This document shows positions 17,910-26,656 of a DNA stretch of 64,000 nucleotides, piece by piece (the first letter of the stretch is position 1; each line of letters starts with the position of its first letter). The notes beneath the pieces were generated by a model that saw nothing but the letters and a program-made list of their open reading frames with translations, was not told where the DNA came from and ran no database searches. The stretch is taken from positions 61,182-125,181 of the forward strand of contig QLTU01000010.1 of NCBI GenBank assembly GCA_003268905.1. The letters are read 5' to 3'. The stretch comes from Acidovorax defluvii (GTDB taxonomy: Bacteria > Pseudomonadota > Gammaproteobacteria > Burkholderiales > Burkholderiaceae_C). The position numbers and the translations under genes were made by a program.

Positions 17910-18482
<573 letters not shown>

Positions 18483-18724
18483 AGGCCCGCATGGAAGCCC
18501 CCCTGTGTCGCCTGCGGCGCCTTCCCCCGAGGGGGACGCCGCCCGTGGCCTGGCGAAGCCAGTTCCACGGTGGCTCTGGCATGGGGGGCTCACTCGGAGC
18601 CGAGAGTCTGCACGCATTGCAGCTTTGATGCGCATCGTGCATCAAACAACGGGGCAATGAGCATTGGCGAAAGCCAGGGCCGGGGTTAGCATCCATTTTT
18701 CCGCCCCAGCAAGACTTTTCAATC
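18483..18724. repeat. Intergenic GC-rich repeat (CCCCC/GGGGG type)
   Basis: The 242-base gap between fau and the GST gene contains CCCCCGAGGGGG (18524-18535) within a longer GC-rich palindromic stretch (about 18496-18590). It resembles the intergenic elements at 26560-26655 and 43790-43905 and the insert in nirH. Nothing else was seen. Confidence 0.5.
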
Positions 18725-19408
18725 ATGCCCACGCTCTATATCGGCAACAAGAACTACTCGTCCTGGTCCATGCGCCCCTGGGTGCTGCTGCGCCAGGCCG
18801 ACATTGCGTTTGAGGAAGTGCGCGTGCGCTTTGACAGTTTCGAGGCCGACTCCGAGTTCAAGCGCACCATCGGCCCCGTGAGCCCCACCGGCAAGGTGCC
18901 GGCGCTGGTCGACGGCGACCTGGTGGTGTGGGACACCCTGTCCATCGCCGAATACCTGGCCGAAAGCTACCCCGAAAAACATCTCTGGCCCCAGGACAAG
19001 GCCGCCCGCGCCCACGCCCGCAGCGTCTGCGCCGAAATGCACAGCGGCTTCACCGCCCTGCGCGGCGCCTGCCCCATGAACATCGAAGCCCACCTGCCCG
19101 ATACCGGCGCCCTGATCTGGCGCGACCAGAGCGCCGTGCGCGCCGATGTGCAGCGCCTGGTGGATATGTGGAGCGGGCTGCTCGCGCAATATGGCGGCCC
19201 GATGCTGTTGGGCGAGTTCAGCATCGCCGACGCGTATTTCACCCCCGTGTGCATGCGCCTGCACACCTATGCCCTGCCTGTGCCCGCCCCCATCAAGGCC
19301 TATGTGGACCGCGTGCGCGAGCTGCCCGGCGTCAAGGCCTGGATCGACGAGGCCCTGGCCGAGAAGGACTTTCTGGACTTTGAAGAGCCGTACCGGCTGA
19401 GGCGCTGA
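18725..19408 (+). CDS. Glutathione S-transferase family protein
   Basis: 227 residues. An N-terminal thioredoxin-fold domain (LYIGNKNYSSWSMRPWVLLR) contains the conserved SPTGKVPALVDGDLVVWDTLSI region, of which GKVPAL and the following Asp-Ser-type contact site bind glutathione. A helical C-terminal domain contains FSIADAYFTPVCMRL. The NYSSWS motif with Ser suggests a serine-type GST. The substrate is unknown, and its position after fau carries no obvious meaning. Confidence 0.9.
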   Translation: MPTLYIGNKNYSSWSMRPWVLLRQADIAFEEVRVRFDSFEADSEFKRTIGPVSPTGKVPALVDGDLVVWDTLSIAEYLAESYPEKHLWPQDKAARAHARSVCAEMHSGFTALRGACPMNIEAHLPDTGALIWRDQSAVRADVQRLVDMWSGLLAQYGGPMLLGEFSIADAYFTPVCMRLHTYALPVPAPIKAYVDRVRELPGVKAWIDEALAEKDFLDFEEPYRLRR

Positions 19409-19447
19409 AACGATCGGCCCGGCTGATTTCCCGAAACGCATGGCACA

Positions 19448-19467
19448 TGTAGCACTTACGTGCTACA
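19448..19467. promoter_or_regulatory. Perfect palindrome TGTAGCAC-TTAC-GTGCTACA, TA operator candidate
   Basis: Exact 8-bp arms with a 4-base spacer, ending 22 bases before the antitoxin ATG. Ribbon-helix-helix antitoxins bind such short palindromes and repress their own operon, so this is the likely autoregulatory operator. Confidence 0.65.
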
Positions 19468-19489
19468 TTGACCTACCATTGGAGCCGCG

Positions 19490-19774
19490 ATGTCCACCAC
19501 CACCATACGCCTTGAAGACGACCTGAAAGCCCGCATCAACGCCGCTGCTGCGCAGGCGGGAAAAACGGCCCACGCCTTCATTCTGGAAGCCATTGCCCAG
19601 ACGGTGGAGCAGGTGGAGCTGGACAACACCTTTCATGCACTGGCCGACGAGCGCTGGGCCCGCATCCGCGCCACGGGCCAAACGGTGGGCTGGGAAGACG
19701 CCAAGGCCTACCTCGCCTCTCGCGCCCAGGGCGGGCGCCCCCGCAAGCCCGCTGCACGCCTCCCGAACGAGTAA
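19490..19774 (+). CDS. Ribbon-helix-helix antitoxin (CopG/ParD-like)
   Basis: 94 residues. The N-terminus STTTIRLEDDLKARINAAAA is a typical RHH strand plus helix, followed by HAFILEAIAQTVEQ. The C-terminal half (about 45-94) is likely the part that wraps the toxin. It starts a two-gene operon with the ParE-like toxin gene 20 bases downstream. GGAGCC precedes the ATG. Confidence 0.88.
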   Translation: MSTTTIRLEDDLKARINAAAAQAGKTAHAFILEAIAQTVEQVELDNTFHALADERWARIRATGQTVGWEDAKAYLASRAQGGRPRKPAARLPNE

Positions 19775-19794
19775 ACGCCAGCGCCTACCGCCAC

Positions 19795-20088
19795 ATGACC
19801 CGCATTGAGCTGGCCCCGGAAGTCCTGGACGACTTCGACCGTTTCTTCGAGCACATCGCCCAATACGACCCCGAATCCGCACCCGATCGCATTGGCGCCA
19901 TTCTGGAAGCCCTGCAAATCCTCGCCCACAGCCCGCAGATCGGGCGGCCCGTGCAAGGCGGCAAGCGCGAACTGGTGATTGGCCGCGCCTCGCGGGGCTA
20001 TGTGGCGCTGTACCACTACGTGGAGGCTATTGACACCGTGTTCGTGCTGGCGGTGCGCAGCCAGCGGGAGGCAGGATTCAAGCGCTGA
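19795..20088 (+). CDS. RelE/ParE-family toxin
   Basis: 97 residues. The ParE-type core is visible: IELAPEVLDDFDRFFEHIAQ, then RIGAILEALQILAHSPQIGRPV, RELVIGRASRGYVALYHY and VFVLAVRSQREAGFK. Whether it attacks gyrase (ParE) or ribosome-bound mRNA (RelE) cannot be told from sequence; the helices favour ParE. Pairing with an RHH antitoxin gene and the shared upstream palindrome support a type II toxin-antitoxin module. Confidence 0.88.
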   Translation: MTRIELAPEVLDDFDRFFEHIAQYDPESAPDRIGAILEALQILAHSPQIGRPVQGGKRELVIGRASRGYVALYHYVEAIDTVFVLAVRSQREAGFKR

Positions 20089-20097
20089 GGCCTGGCC

Positions 20098-20559
20098 TCA
20101 CCCCTGCCGGAACTGCTTGCGCAAAAACGCCTTGTGCCGTGCGATGTGCGCCAGCTGCGCGGCGGCGATGGTGCCACCTAGGGTTTCGTCCTCACTGTTG
20201 AGCACCGCCTTGGCGTGCCGCATGGCGCGGGCCACCACATCGTCTTCACTCACGCCCTGCTCCGCGGCCAGGTCCAGCGCCACGCGCTTCATGGCGCGCT
20301 GCGACAGCATCCACATGGCGCCAAAGGCGTCCCAGGCTAAGGCGGCGTCCTTGAACTTGTCGCGGTCGGCCAGGATTTCGCTGAGCGGCTTGGCCAAAAT
20401 TTCCTGCAGATCGTCCACTTTGGTCTGCAAGGCTTCGAACTGCGCCTCACGCTGCAGGGCTTCGGCGGCGGCGTTGGCTGCGGCATCGGGCGCAGTGGGC
20501 ACGGGAACGCTGCCGTCAGGGTTGAGCTGGGCAATGGTGAGGTCGGACGATAGGGACAT
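20098..20559 (-). CDS. Conserved-looking hypothetical helical protein
   Basis: 153 residues from ATG 20559. No family recognised. The N-terminus is Ala/Pro-rich, then a coiled-coil-like stretch (LQREAQFEALQTKVDDLQEI) leads into a helical domain ending HIARHKAFLRKQFRQG. There is no signal peptide or membrane helix. It is divergent from cca with 45 bases between starts and convergent with the toxin gene. Codon use matches the neighbours, so it is probably a native gene. Confidence 0.7.
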   Translation of the reverse strand: MSLSSDLTIAQLNPDGSVPVPTAPDAAANAAAEALQREAQFEALQTKVDDLQEILAKPLSEILADRDKFKDAALAWDAFGAMWMLSQRAMKRVALDLAAEQGVSEDDVVARAMRHAKAVLNSEDETLGGTIAAAQLAHIARHKAFLRKQFRQG

Positions 20560-20604
20560 GGTGGGCTGGAATATACGGCGCAGCGCAGGTTCTAAACTAG
20601 CCCA

Positions 20605-21855
20605 ATGCAAATCTACATGGTAGGCGGCGCCGTCCGCGACAAGCTTCTGGGCCGGCCCGTGAATGACCACGACTGGGTGGTGGTGGGCGCCACGCCCGAG
20701 CAGATGCTGGCGCTGGGCTATCTGCCGGTGGGGCGGGACTTTCCGGTGTTTCTGCACCCCGACACGCGCGAGGAGTACGCGCTGGCGCGCACCGAGCGCA
20801 AGAGCGGGCGCGGTTACCGGGGCTTTGTGGTGCAAAGCTCGCCTGATGTGACGCTGGAAGAAGACCTGGCGCGGCGCGACCTTACTATCAATGCGATAGC
20901 TGTAGGCGCTGACCCATCAAGCGCTACAGGCCATTTTGATCCTTATGGAGGTGAACGCGACCTGCAAGACCGCGTGCTGCGCCATGTGACCGACTCGTTT
21001 CGCGAAGACCCGGTGCGCATCTTGCGCGTGGCGCGCTTTGCCGCGCGTTTCACCGATTTCACGGTGGCGCCCGAGACGATGCAGCTCATGCGCGAGATGG
21101 TGGCGCATGGCGAGGCCGACCACCTGGTGGCAGAGCGGGTGTGGCAGGAGCTGGCGCGCGGGCTGATGGAAGAGCGCCCCTCGCGCATGTTCGACGTGCT
21201 GCGCGAGTGCGGCGCGCTCAAGGTGGTGCTGCCCGAGGTAGACCGCTTGTGGGGCGTGCCCCAGCGGCCCGAATACCACCCCGAGGTGGACACCGGCGTG
21301 CACCAGATGATGGTGCTGGACATGGCGGCGCGGCTGGCCACGACGCTCACCGTGCGCTTTGCCTGCCTGGTACACGACCTGGGCAAAGGCACCACGCCCG
21401 CCGACATGCTGCCGCGCCACATCGGCCACGAGCAGCGCAGCGCCAAACTGCTCAAGGGCCTGTGCGAGCGCCTGCGCGTGCCCACCGAATGCCGCGAAAC
21501 CGCCGACGTGGTGGCGCGCGAGCACGGCAACATCCACCGCAGCGGCGAGCTGGGCGCAGCCGCCCTGGTGCGCCTGATCGAGCGCTGCGACGGCATTCGC
21601 AAACCGGCGCGCTTTGATGAAATCTTGCTGGCCTGCGAATGCGATGCACGCGGGCGCCTGGGCTTTGACGAAGCGCCCTACCCGCAGCGCCAGCGCCTGC
21701 GCGAAGCACTGGCCGCGGTGCAATCGGTTGCTACCAGTGTGATAGCTGCTCGCGCAGCAGAGTCGGGCGTTACAGGTCAAAAAGTGGGTGAAATGATCCA
21801 CGCTGCGCGGGTGCGGGCCGTGGCCGCCTGGCTTCTGACAACTGCGGCCGACTGA
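20605..21855 (+). CDS. cca: CCA-adding tRNA nucleotidyltransferase, multifunctional with HD domain
   Basis: 416 residues. It builds or repairs the 3' CCA of tRNAs. The class II nucleotidyltransferase head starts at residue 1 (MQIYMVGGAVRDKLLG) and has DHDWVVVG with the metal-binding acidic pair, then RRDLTINAIA. The HD phosphohydrolase domain has LVHDLGKGTTP. Two stretches are encoded by the dispersed repeat: about ten residues between NAIA and FDPYGG (20895-20932), and a segment near the C-terminus (21741-21779). The first falls in a loop that is much shorter in E. coli. Confidence 0.93.
   Translation: MQIYMVGGAVRDKLLGRPVNDHDWVVVGATPEQMLALGYLPVGRDFPVFLHPDTREEYALARTERKSGRGYRGFVVQSSPDVTLEEDLARRDLTINAIAVGADPSSATGHFDPYGGERDLQDRVLRHVTDSFREDPVRILRVARFAARFTDFTVAPETMQLMREMVAHGEADHLVAERVWQELARGLMEERPSRMFDVLRECGALKVVLPEVDRLWGVPQRPEYHPEVDTGVHQMMVLDMAARLATTLTVRFACLVHDLGKGTTPADMLPRHIGHEQRSAKLLKGLCERLRVPTECRETADVVAREHGNIHRSGELGAAALVRLIERCDGIRKPARFDEILLACECDARGRLGFDEAPYPQRQRLREALAAVQSVATSVIAARAAESGVTGQKVGEMIHAARVRAVAAWLLTTAAD
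20895..20932 (+). repeat. Dispersed short repeat inside cca (in frame)
   Basis: GATAGCTG-AGGCGCT, then ACCCATCAAGCGCTACAGGC, colinear with the intergenic copy at 50729-50765 (GATAGCTGCAAGCGCTTACC, then CATAAGCGCTAGAGGC). It is translated as part of Cca. Confidence 0.8.
21741..21779 (+). repeat. Diverged dispersed repeat inside cca (in frame)
   Basis: Begins GATAGCTGCTCGCG and ends GGGCGTTACAGGTC, with the same order and spacing as the copy at 20895-20932 but more substitutions. It encodes part of the C-terminal region of Cca. Confidence 0.5.
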
Positions 21856-21879
21856 ACCTGCGCAGGACCACCAATCACC

Positions 21880-22521
21880 TCACCAGCGCAATAGGCGCGG
21901 CCCCAGTGCAGCCCCCACGGCCGTGGGGATGGCCATGCCCAGCAGGTACCACACCGCCAGGAACGGCGCCGCCATCTCGGGGCAATGCAATGCATAGACC
22001 AGCGTCCCCAGGGCGCCCGCCAGCAGGCCAGCGCCAGCACCAGACCATGCCAGGCGGATAGGCGCCGCACCTTTCAGCGCCCACAAGCAGGCCGCCAGAG
22101 CCGGCGCCGACAGGGCCGCAATGTTGAACGGGCAGGTGCGCCAGGTGCTGCCCAGCAGCAGCGGCAGGCGCTCGGCCGGTGCGGCCTGCCACAGGGCCCA
22201 TGCTGCCATGGCCCACACCACCAGGGGCGGCACAGCCAGCCACCAGGCCGAAAGCCCCAGGGTGGCGCCAGGGCGCGCCATGCGCCGCAGCAACGCCAGT
22301 CCAGCCACCGCGAGCGACGCAGCAAACATCAGCTTGCCCCAGAACATGGGCAAGGCCGCAGCCTGCGCCAGGTCTGGCCGCAAGCCAAACCAGGCCATCA
22401 GCGCCATCCCGGCACCTACCAACCCAGCCAAAGTGGCCAGGGCGAAGCGCTGCTCAATGCGGTGGCGGGCCACCGGCGTGGCATCGGCGGCCAGCAGATG
22501 AATCAATTCATCGGTTTTCAT
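21880..22521 (-). CDS. nrsF: NrsF-type anti-sigma factor (DUF1109), six-TM
   Basis: 213 residues. The short cytosolic N-terminus ([17 protein letters not shown]) is typical of DUF1109/NrsF, followed by about six membrane helices. A periplasmic-side Cys in TCPFNIAAL and another in [10 protein letters not shown] match the cysteines thought to sense metals in Caulobacter NrsF. It would hold the sigma factor encoded just upstream at the membrane. Its start overlaps the sigma gene stop by 4 bases, which is the usual sigma/anti-sigma arrangement. Confidence 0.9.
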   Translation of the reverse strand: MKTDELIHLLAADATPVARHRIEQRFALATLAGLVGAGMALMAWFGLRPDLAQAAALPMFWGKLMFAASLAVAGLALLRRMARPGATLGLSAWWLAVPPLVVWAMAAWALWQAAPAERLPLLLGSTWRTCPFNIAALSAPALAACLWALKGAAPIRLAWSGAGAGLLAGALGTLVYALHCPEMAAPFLAVWYLLGMAIPTAVGAALGPRLLRW

Positions 22522-23060
22522 GCCATTCCCCTGATCTTGGCGGCCAGGGCCTTGAGCCCCCGATGCACGCCGATTTTGACCGCCGACTCCGACAGCCCCG
22601 TGAGTTGCGCCGTCTCGACCACCGAAAGCCCGTGCAACTTCACATGCACGATGGGCAAGCGCTGGCGGTCGGGCAGTGTCTGCAGCAACTGACCCAGATC
22701 GCGTCGTGCCTCAGCGGCTTCGGCATCGCTGCTGGAGAACAGCTCGTGGGCATCGTCCAGCGGATCGTTGCGCGCTTCTTTCACCGCGTGCGAGCGCAAC
22801 CAGTCCACCAGCTTGTAGCGGGCAATCGCATGCACCCACGCCGTCACCGGCATTTCGGGCCGGTAGGTGTGGCGCTGGTTGTGCACGGCCAGCAGCGTCT
22901 CCTGCACCAAGTCTTCCACCGCGTCCGGCCACTGCGCCAGACGGCGCCGCAGGAACGCCCGCAGATGGGCGCTCAACTCCTTCAAAAACCGCTGGTAGGC
23001 CGCTGCGTCGGCGTCCAGCCCTTGCAGCAGCAGCGCACGCAGCCTGTCTTCAATCTCCAT
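22518..23060 (-). CDS. sigF: ECF RNA polymerase sigma factor, SigF type
   Basis: 180 residues. Region 2 is clear ([20 protein letters not shown], then [20 protein letters not shown] and [18 protein letters not shown]), and so is region 4 ([24 protein letters not shown], split at LHGLS, then [18 protein letters not shown]). Start ATG 23060 has GGGAGA just before it; a longer upstream frame crosses the promoter region and was dropped. The pair with NrsF and the divergent buf genes, plus promoters of matching type both ways, point to a metal-stress regulon that controls itself. Confidence 0.92.
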   Translation of the reverse strand: MEIEDRLRALLLQGLDADAAAYQRFLKELSAHLRAFLRRRLAQWPDAVEDLVQETLLAVHNQRHTYRPEMPVTAWVHAIARYKLVDWLRSHAVKEARNDPLDDAHELFSSSDAEAAEARRDLGQLLQTLPDRQRLPIVHVKLHGLSVVETAQLTGLSESAVKIGVHRGLKALAAKIRGMA

Positions 23061-23079
23061 GGTGTCTCCCAGAAGGGTA

Positions 23080-23105
23080 TTCGTGCGCTGGAGCCATCCG
23101 GTTAC
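23080..23105 (-). promoter_or_regulatory. SigF-type ECF promoter for sigF-nrsF
   Basis: On the minus strand GTAACC (23105-23100), 16 bases, then CGAA (23083-23080). This is the GTAACC-N16-CGAA form known for Caulobacter SigF. It lies 20 bases before the sigF start, giving a short leader and autoregulation. Confidence 0.75.
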
Positions 23106-23146
23106 AGCAGGCTTCAAAAAAAGCTGCCCATTTTTTTGCACTCGGT

Positions 23147-23174
23147 GTAACCCGCCCCGCATGCAGCGCGAATT
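23147..23174 (+). promoter_or_regulatory. SigF-type ECF promoter for the buf operon
   Basis: GTAACC (23147-23152), 16 bases, CGAATT (23169-23174), the same spacing and boxes as the divergent copy at 23080-23105. It sits about 85 bases before the bufA start. Confidence 0.78.
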
Positions 23175-23259
23175 ACATCGCAGATCGGGGACTGCGGCGC
23201 ACCGCGCTCTGGCACCCAGGTCTGCTTTCCTGTCATTCATCTTTTCTGGAGAAACTGCC

Positions 23260-23559
23260 ATGACCACACGCACCCTCACCCTTGGCGCACTCGCCTTTGC
23301 CGCCCTCGCCTCCGGCGCCGCCCTGGCGCAGTCGGACAACATGAACAAATCCGGCGACATGGCCAAACCCGCCATGGAAAAGTGCTACGGCGTCTCGCTG
23401 GCAGGCAAGAACGACTGCGCCGCGGGCCCCGGCACCACCTGCGCGGGCACCTCCAAGGTGGACTACCAGGGCAATGCCTGGAAGTTTGTTCCCGCAGGCA
23501 CCTGCGCCAGCATCAAAACGCCCAAGGGCATGGGTTCCCTGGAAGCCATGAAGAGCTGA
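23260..23559 (+). CDS. bufA1: Bufferin precursor, BufA1 family (DUF2282)
   Basis: 99 residues. A signal peptide ends at AALAQ (about residue 23), so the mature peptide is periplasmic. Four cysteines at 42, 53, 61 and 82 lie in the conserved DUF2282 pattern [28 protein letters not shown] and VPAGTC. In known bufferins these cysteines are modified by a multinuclear iron oxygenase (BufB with BufC) to make a metal-binding peptide. It is the first gene of the buf operon, with TGGAGA before the ATG. Copper buffering is the best-studied role; the metal here is not shown. Confidence 0.92.
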   Translation: MTTRTLTLGALAFAALASGAALAQSDNMNKSGDMAKPAMEKCYGVSLAGKNDCAAGPGTTCAGTSKVDYQGNAWKFVPAGTCASIKTPKGMGSLEAMKS

Positions 23560-23573
23560 CCGAAAGCCGCGCC

Positions 23574-24416
23574 ATGACACCCCTTCTCACCGCAGGCCTG
23601 GGCCTCAAGCCCCAGCACTACGACGAGGCCCTGCACTGCACCGCCAGCGGCCTGTGGTGGGAGGTGCACCCCGAGAACTATCTCGCTGACGGCGGCCCGC
23701 GTCTGGCTTGGCTTGAAGCCATCCGGGCGCGGCACCCGGTGTCGCTGCATGGCGTGTCGCTCTCGCTCGCGGCAGATGCGCCGCCCGATGCAGAGCACCT
23801 GCAGCGCCTGGCGCAACTGGCGCGGCGCCTCGAGCCCGTACTGGTGTCCGAGCACCTGGCCTGGTCGGCCTGGCGCGGGCGCTACCACCCCGACCTGCTG
23901 CCCTTCCCGCGCACGCACGAGGCGCTGGCACGCATCGCGGCCAACATCATCGCCACGCAGGACGCCCTGGGCCGCACCATTGCCATCGAGAACCCCACGC
24001 ATTACTTGCACCTCGACGGACACGACTGGTCTGAGACCGATTTCCTGGCCGAGCTGGCACGCCGCACCGGCTGCGGCCTGCTGCTGGACGTGAACAACGT
24101 GTACCTCAGCGCGCACAACCTGGGCACCCGCGCCCACGACTACCTGGACGCCTTTCCGGTCCAGGCCATCACCGAGATCCACCTCGCAGGCCACCATGCC
24201 GACCCGCGCCTGGGCGACGCGCTGCTCATCGACAGCCACGACGCGCCCGTGGCCGAACCCGTGTGGGCGCTGTACGAGCACCTGATCGCACGCACCGGCC
24301 CCCGGCCCACGCTGATTGAGCGCGACGACGCCATTCCGCCCCTGCCCGAGCTGCTGGCCGAGCGCGAGCGCGCGCACCGCGTGCTCACCACCCCGGAGGC
24401 CCTGCCATGCACCTGA
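23574..24416 (+). CDS. bufB: Multinuclear iron oxygenase BufB (DUF692)
   Basis: 280 residues with a DUF692/MNIO TIM-barrel. Likely iron ligands are visible in [55 protein letters not shown] and IDSHDAPV, the His/Asp/Glu pattern of MbnB-type enzymes. It oxidises cysteines of the bufferin precursor. It starts 14 bases after bufA1 and overlaps bufC by 10 bases. Confidence 0.93.
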   Translation: MTPLLTAGLGLKPQHYDEALHCTASGLWWEVHPENYLADGGPRLAWLEAIRARHPVSLHGVSLSLAADAPPDAEHLQRLAQLARRLEPVLVSEHLAWSAWRGRYHPDLLPFPRTHEALARIAANIIATQDALGRTIAIENPTHYLHLDGHDWSETDFLAELARRTGCGLLLDVNNVYLSAHNLGTRAHDYLDAFPVQAITEIHLAGHHADPRLGDALLIDSHDAPVAEPVWALYEHLIARTGPRPTLIERDDAIPPLPELLAERERAHRVLTTPEALPCT

Positions 24417-25183
24417 GCGATTTCCAGGACGGCCTGGCCAGCGCCCTGCTGCCCCCGCCCGGCGCCAGCGTGCCGCCGCCCGCCTGGCTGGATGCGCTGC
24501 TCGCGCAGCCCGGCTTTGCCGTGTACCGCAACACCGTGGTCAAGGGCTGCATCGACGCGCTGCAGGCCAACTACCCCGCCGTGCACGCCCTGGTGGGCTC
24601 CGACTGGCTGCGCGCCACGGCACACGCCTTCGTACACGAACACCCGCCGACGGACGGGCGGCTGATGGGCTATGGCGCGGGTTTTGCCGAATTTCTGGAA
24701 GGCTTTGGCCCCGCCGCCAACCTGCCCTACCTGGGCGCCGTGGCGCGGCTGGACCGCTGCTGGACCGAATCCCACCTGGCCGCCGACGCACCCGCGCTGC
24801 AAGCCGCCTGGCTGGCCCGCCAGCCGCCCGAGGCACTGGCACTGCTGCACCTGCAGCCCCACCCGGCCGCGCGCTGGCAATGGTGCGCAGCGCACCCGGC
24901 CTACCGCCTGTGGCAACGCCAGCGCGCCGGCCTGGCGTGGGATGCCAACCTGCCCTGGCAGGGCGAAGGCGCGCTGCTGACCCGCCCGCACGACGCCGTG
25001 CAATGGGCGCCCCTTCCGCATGCGGGCTGCGCGCTGCTGGACGCCTGCGCAGCGGGCGCCACTTTTGAGGACGCCGCCGCCCAGGCTCTGCAGGCCGACC
25101 CCACCGCCGACCTGCCCGCACTCGTCGCGCTGCTGCTGCGCAGCGGCGCACTGCGCGCCCCCGAAACCTCGTTGAACTATTGA
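24407..25183 (+). CDS. bufC: BufC partner protein (DUF2063)
   Basis: 258 residues. The N-terminal DUF2063 domain reads [13 protein letters not shown], then [20 protein letters not shown] and [12 protein letters not shown]. This type of protein binds the DUF692 enzyme and presents the precursor peptide, as MbnC does. It overlaps bufB by 10 bases. Its TGA stop lies within the left terminal repeat of a 111-base MITE-like element (25180-25290), so the original C-terminus may have been slightly altered. Confidence 0.9.
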   Translation: MHLSDFQDGLASALLPPPGASVPPPAWLDALLAQPGFAVYRNTVVKGCIDALQANYPAVHALVGSDWLRATAHAFVHEHPPTDGRLMGYGAGFAEFLEGFGPAANLPYLGAVARLDRCWTESHLAADAPALQAAWLARQPPEALALLHLQPHPAARWQWCAAHPAYRLWQRQRAGLAWDANLPWQGEGALLTRPHDAVQWAPLPHAGCALLDACAAGATFEDAAAQALQADPTADLPALVALLLRSGALRAPETSLNY

Positions 25184-25290
25184 TCCGGCAGGCTTTATTC
25201 GTAAACCTTGCTCGGGCTGAGGTGTCGAAGCCCCTCGACCGGCTCAAGTTGAACGGCATCGGGACTCTGCAATAAACCGTGCCGGATCAA
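25180..25290. mobile_element. MITE-like element with 20-bp terminal inverted repeats
   Basis: Left end 25180-25199 (TTGATCCGGCAGGCTTTATT) and the reverse complement of 25271-25290 agree at 18 of 20 positions. The 71-base interior contains GGGCTGAGGTGTCGAAGCCC, itself able to fold. There is no open frame of its own. It fills nearly all of the bufC-doxX gap; no target duplication was resolved. Confidence 0.65.
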
Positions 25291-25302
25291 TAGGAGCACC
25301 CC

Positions 25303-25785
25303 ATGCACACCACCCACTCCCCCATCGGCAATGCGCCCGCATCCCACCCCGGCCTGCGCGGGCTGTGGAACGGCCTGGCCCAGCGGCTGGAGCAGTGCAC
25401 GCCGCACAGCCTGATCGCGCTGACCGCACGCCTGGCGCTGGCGGGCATTTTCTGGATGTCGGGCCGCACCAAGGTGGAAGGCTGGTTCACCATCACCGAC
25501 ACGACCTACCTGCTGTTCCGCGAGGAATACAAGCTACCGCTCATCCCCCCGGAATGGGCGGCGCAGATGGCCACCGTGTCTGAGCACCTGTTCCCGGTGC
25601 TGCTGGTGCTGGGGCTGGCCACCCGCCTGTCGGCCCTGGCGCTGCTGGGCATGACGCTGGTGATCCAGGTCTTTGTGTACCCCGATGCCTGGCCCACGCA
25701 CCTTTCGTGGGCGGCGCTGATGCTTTACCTTGCCGGACGCGGCGCGGGCAGCCTGTCGCTGGACCGCTGGCTGGGACTGCGCTGA
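25303..25785 (+). CDS. DoxX-family membrane protein
   Basis: 160 residues, about four membrane helices. The DoxX signature is visible in [22 protein letters not shown] and [36 protein letters not shown] (key parts [13 protein letters not shown] and [13 protein letters not shown]). DoxX proteins are the usual last gene of buf operons, probably acting at the membrane in redox or export steps. AGGAGC precedes the ATG. The MITE-like element separates it from bufC. Confidence 0.88.
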   Translation: MHTTHSPIGNAPASHPGLRGLWNGLAQRLEQCTPHSLIALTARLALAGIFWMSGRTKVEGWFTITDTTYLLFREEYKLPLIPPEWAAQMATVSEHLFPVLLVLGLATRLSALALLGMTLVIQVFVYPDAWPTHLSWAALMLYLAGRGAGSLSLDRWLGLR

Positions 25786-25795
25786 AACTCGCGCA

Positions 25796-26230
25796 TCACA
25801 GCACCGAACGCACCCAGCGCTCGATGTCCGCCGCACCCAGCGCGCCCGAAATGCGTGCCACCTCGGCCCCGCCGTTGAACAGCACCATGGTCGGAATGCT
25901 CCGGATGTTGTAGGGCGCCGCCACCTGCGGATGCGCTTCGGTATCGAGCTTGGCCAGCCGCACCTGCGGCTCCAGTGCGCGCGCCGCCTGCGCAAAGGCC
26001 GGCGCCATCTGGCGGCAGGGACCGCACCAGGGCGCCCAGAAATCGACCAGCACCGGGATGTGGCTGCGCTGCACATGCTTGGCAAAGCTGGTGGCGTCCA
26101 GCGCCAGCGGCGCGCCCGTGAACAGGGGCTGGTGGCAACCGCCGCAGTCGGGCTGGCTGCCCAGTTGCGCCGCCTGGACGCGGTTGGTGGTGTGGCAGTG
26201 GGGGCAGACGATGTGCAGGGATTCGGTCAT
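25796..26230 (-). CDS. trxC: Thioredoxin 2 with zinc-binding N-terminus
   Basis: 144 residues. Cys9, Cys12, Cys29 and Cys32 (CPHC, CGGC) form the zinc site that marks TrxC; the thioredoxin active site is WCGPC (Cys69, Cys72). ATG 26230 is chosen because the Zn motif starts right after it; a longer in-frame start upstream lacks support. It is a cytosolic disulfide reductase often induced by oxidative or metal stress, convergent with the buf operon. Confidence 0.94.
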   Translation of the reverse strand: MTESLHIVCPHCHTTNRVQAAQLGSQPDCGGCHQPLFTGAPLALDATSFAKHVQRSHIPVLVDFWAPWCGPCRQMAPAFAQAARALEPQVRLAKLDTEAHPQVAAPYNIRSIPTMVLFNGGAEVARISGALGAADIERWVRSVL

Positions 26231-26292
26231 GCGGGCTCCAAGGGACTGCACCCCACATCGGGCCGCGCGGTGTGCAATTCAAGGGCGCGGGG

Positions 26293-26487
26293 TCAGATCC
26301 ACTTCACGGCCAGACTCAACACCAGGCTCAGCAGTACCGTGCTGGCCAGCGGGATGTACCAATCGCGCCCGAAGAGGCGGAACCGGAAATCCCCCGGCAA
26401 CTTGCCCAACCCCAGGCGCTGCAGCCAGGGCGTGAGCCCGTTGATGAGCACCAGCGCCAGGAAGACAACGATGAGCCAGCGAATCAT
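26293..26487 (-). CDS. DUF2905 small membrane protein
   Basis: 64 residues with two membrane helices (about 3-20 and 44-62) around the DUF2905 motif LGLGKLPGDFRFRLFGRDWY. The function is unknown across the family. ATG 26487 gives the usual short N-terminus; an in-frame extension upstream runs into the repeat at 26560-26655. It lies 62 bases upstream of trxC on the same strand. Confidence 0.85.
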   Translation of the reverse strand: MIRWLIVVFLALVLINGLTPWLQRLGLGKLPGDFRFRLFGRDWYIPLASTVLLSLVLSLAVKWI

Positions 26488-26559
26488 CGCAGTGGCCCTA
26501 CCGCGTGACACGCCACCCACAGCGCTGGACACCGGCGCGGCCCAGCCACTGGCCACCGC

Positions 26560-26655
26560 GCAAGGGCCGCCCCGCAGCGCTGGTGGCGTCCCTCTTCCCG
26601 CATCGCGCAGCGAGGCGAGGGAAGGGGGAAGGCGCGTAGCGCCTCAGGGGGATGC
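26560..26655. repeat. GC-rich palindromic intergenic repeat
   Basis: Contains GGGAAGGGGGAAGGCGCGTA, then GCGCCTCAGGGGG, with GGCGCGTAGCGCC as a hairpin core. It resembles the copy at 43790-43905 (GGGGGGAAGCGGCGCAGCCG core) in order and composition. Confidence 0.55.
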
Positions 26656-26656
26656 C

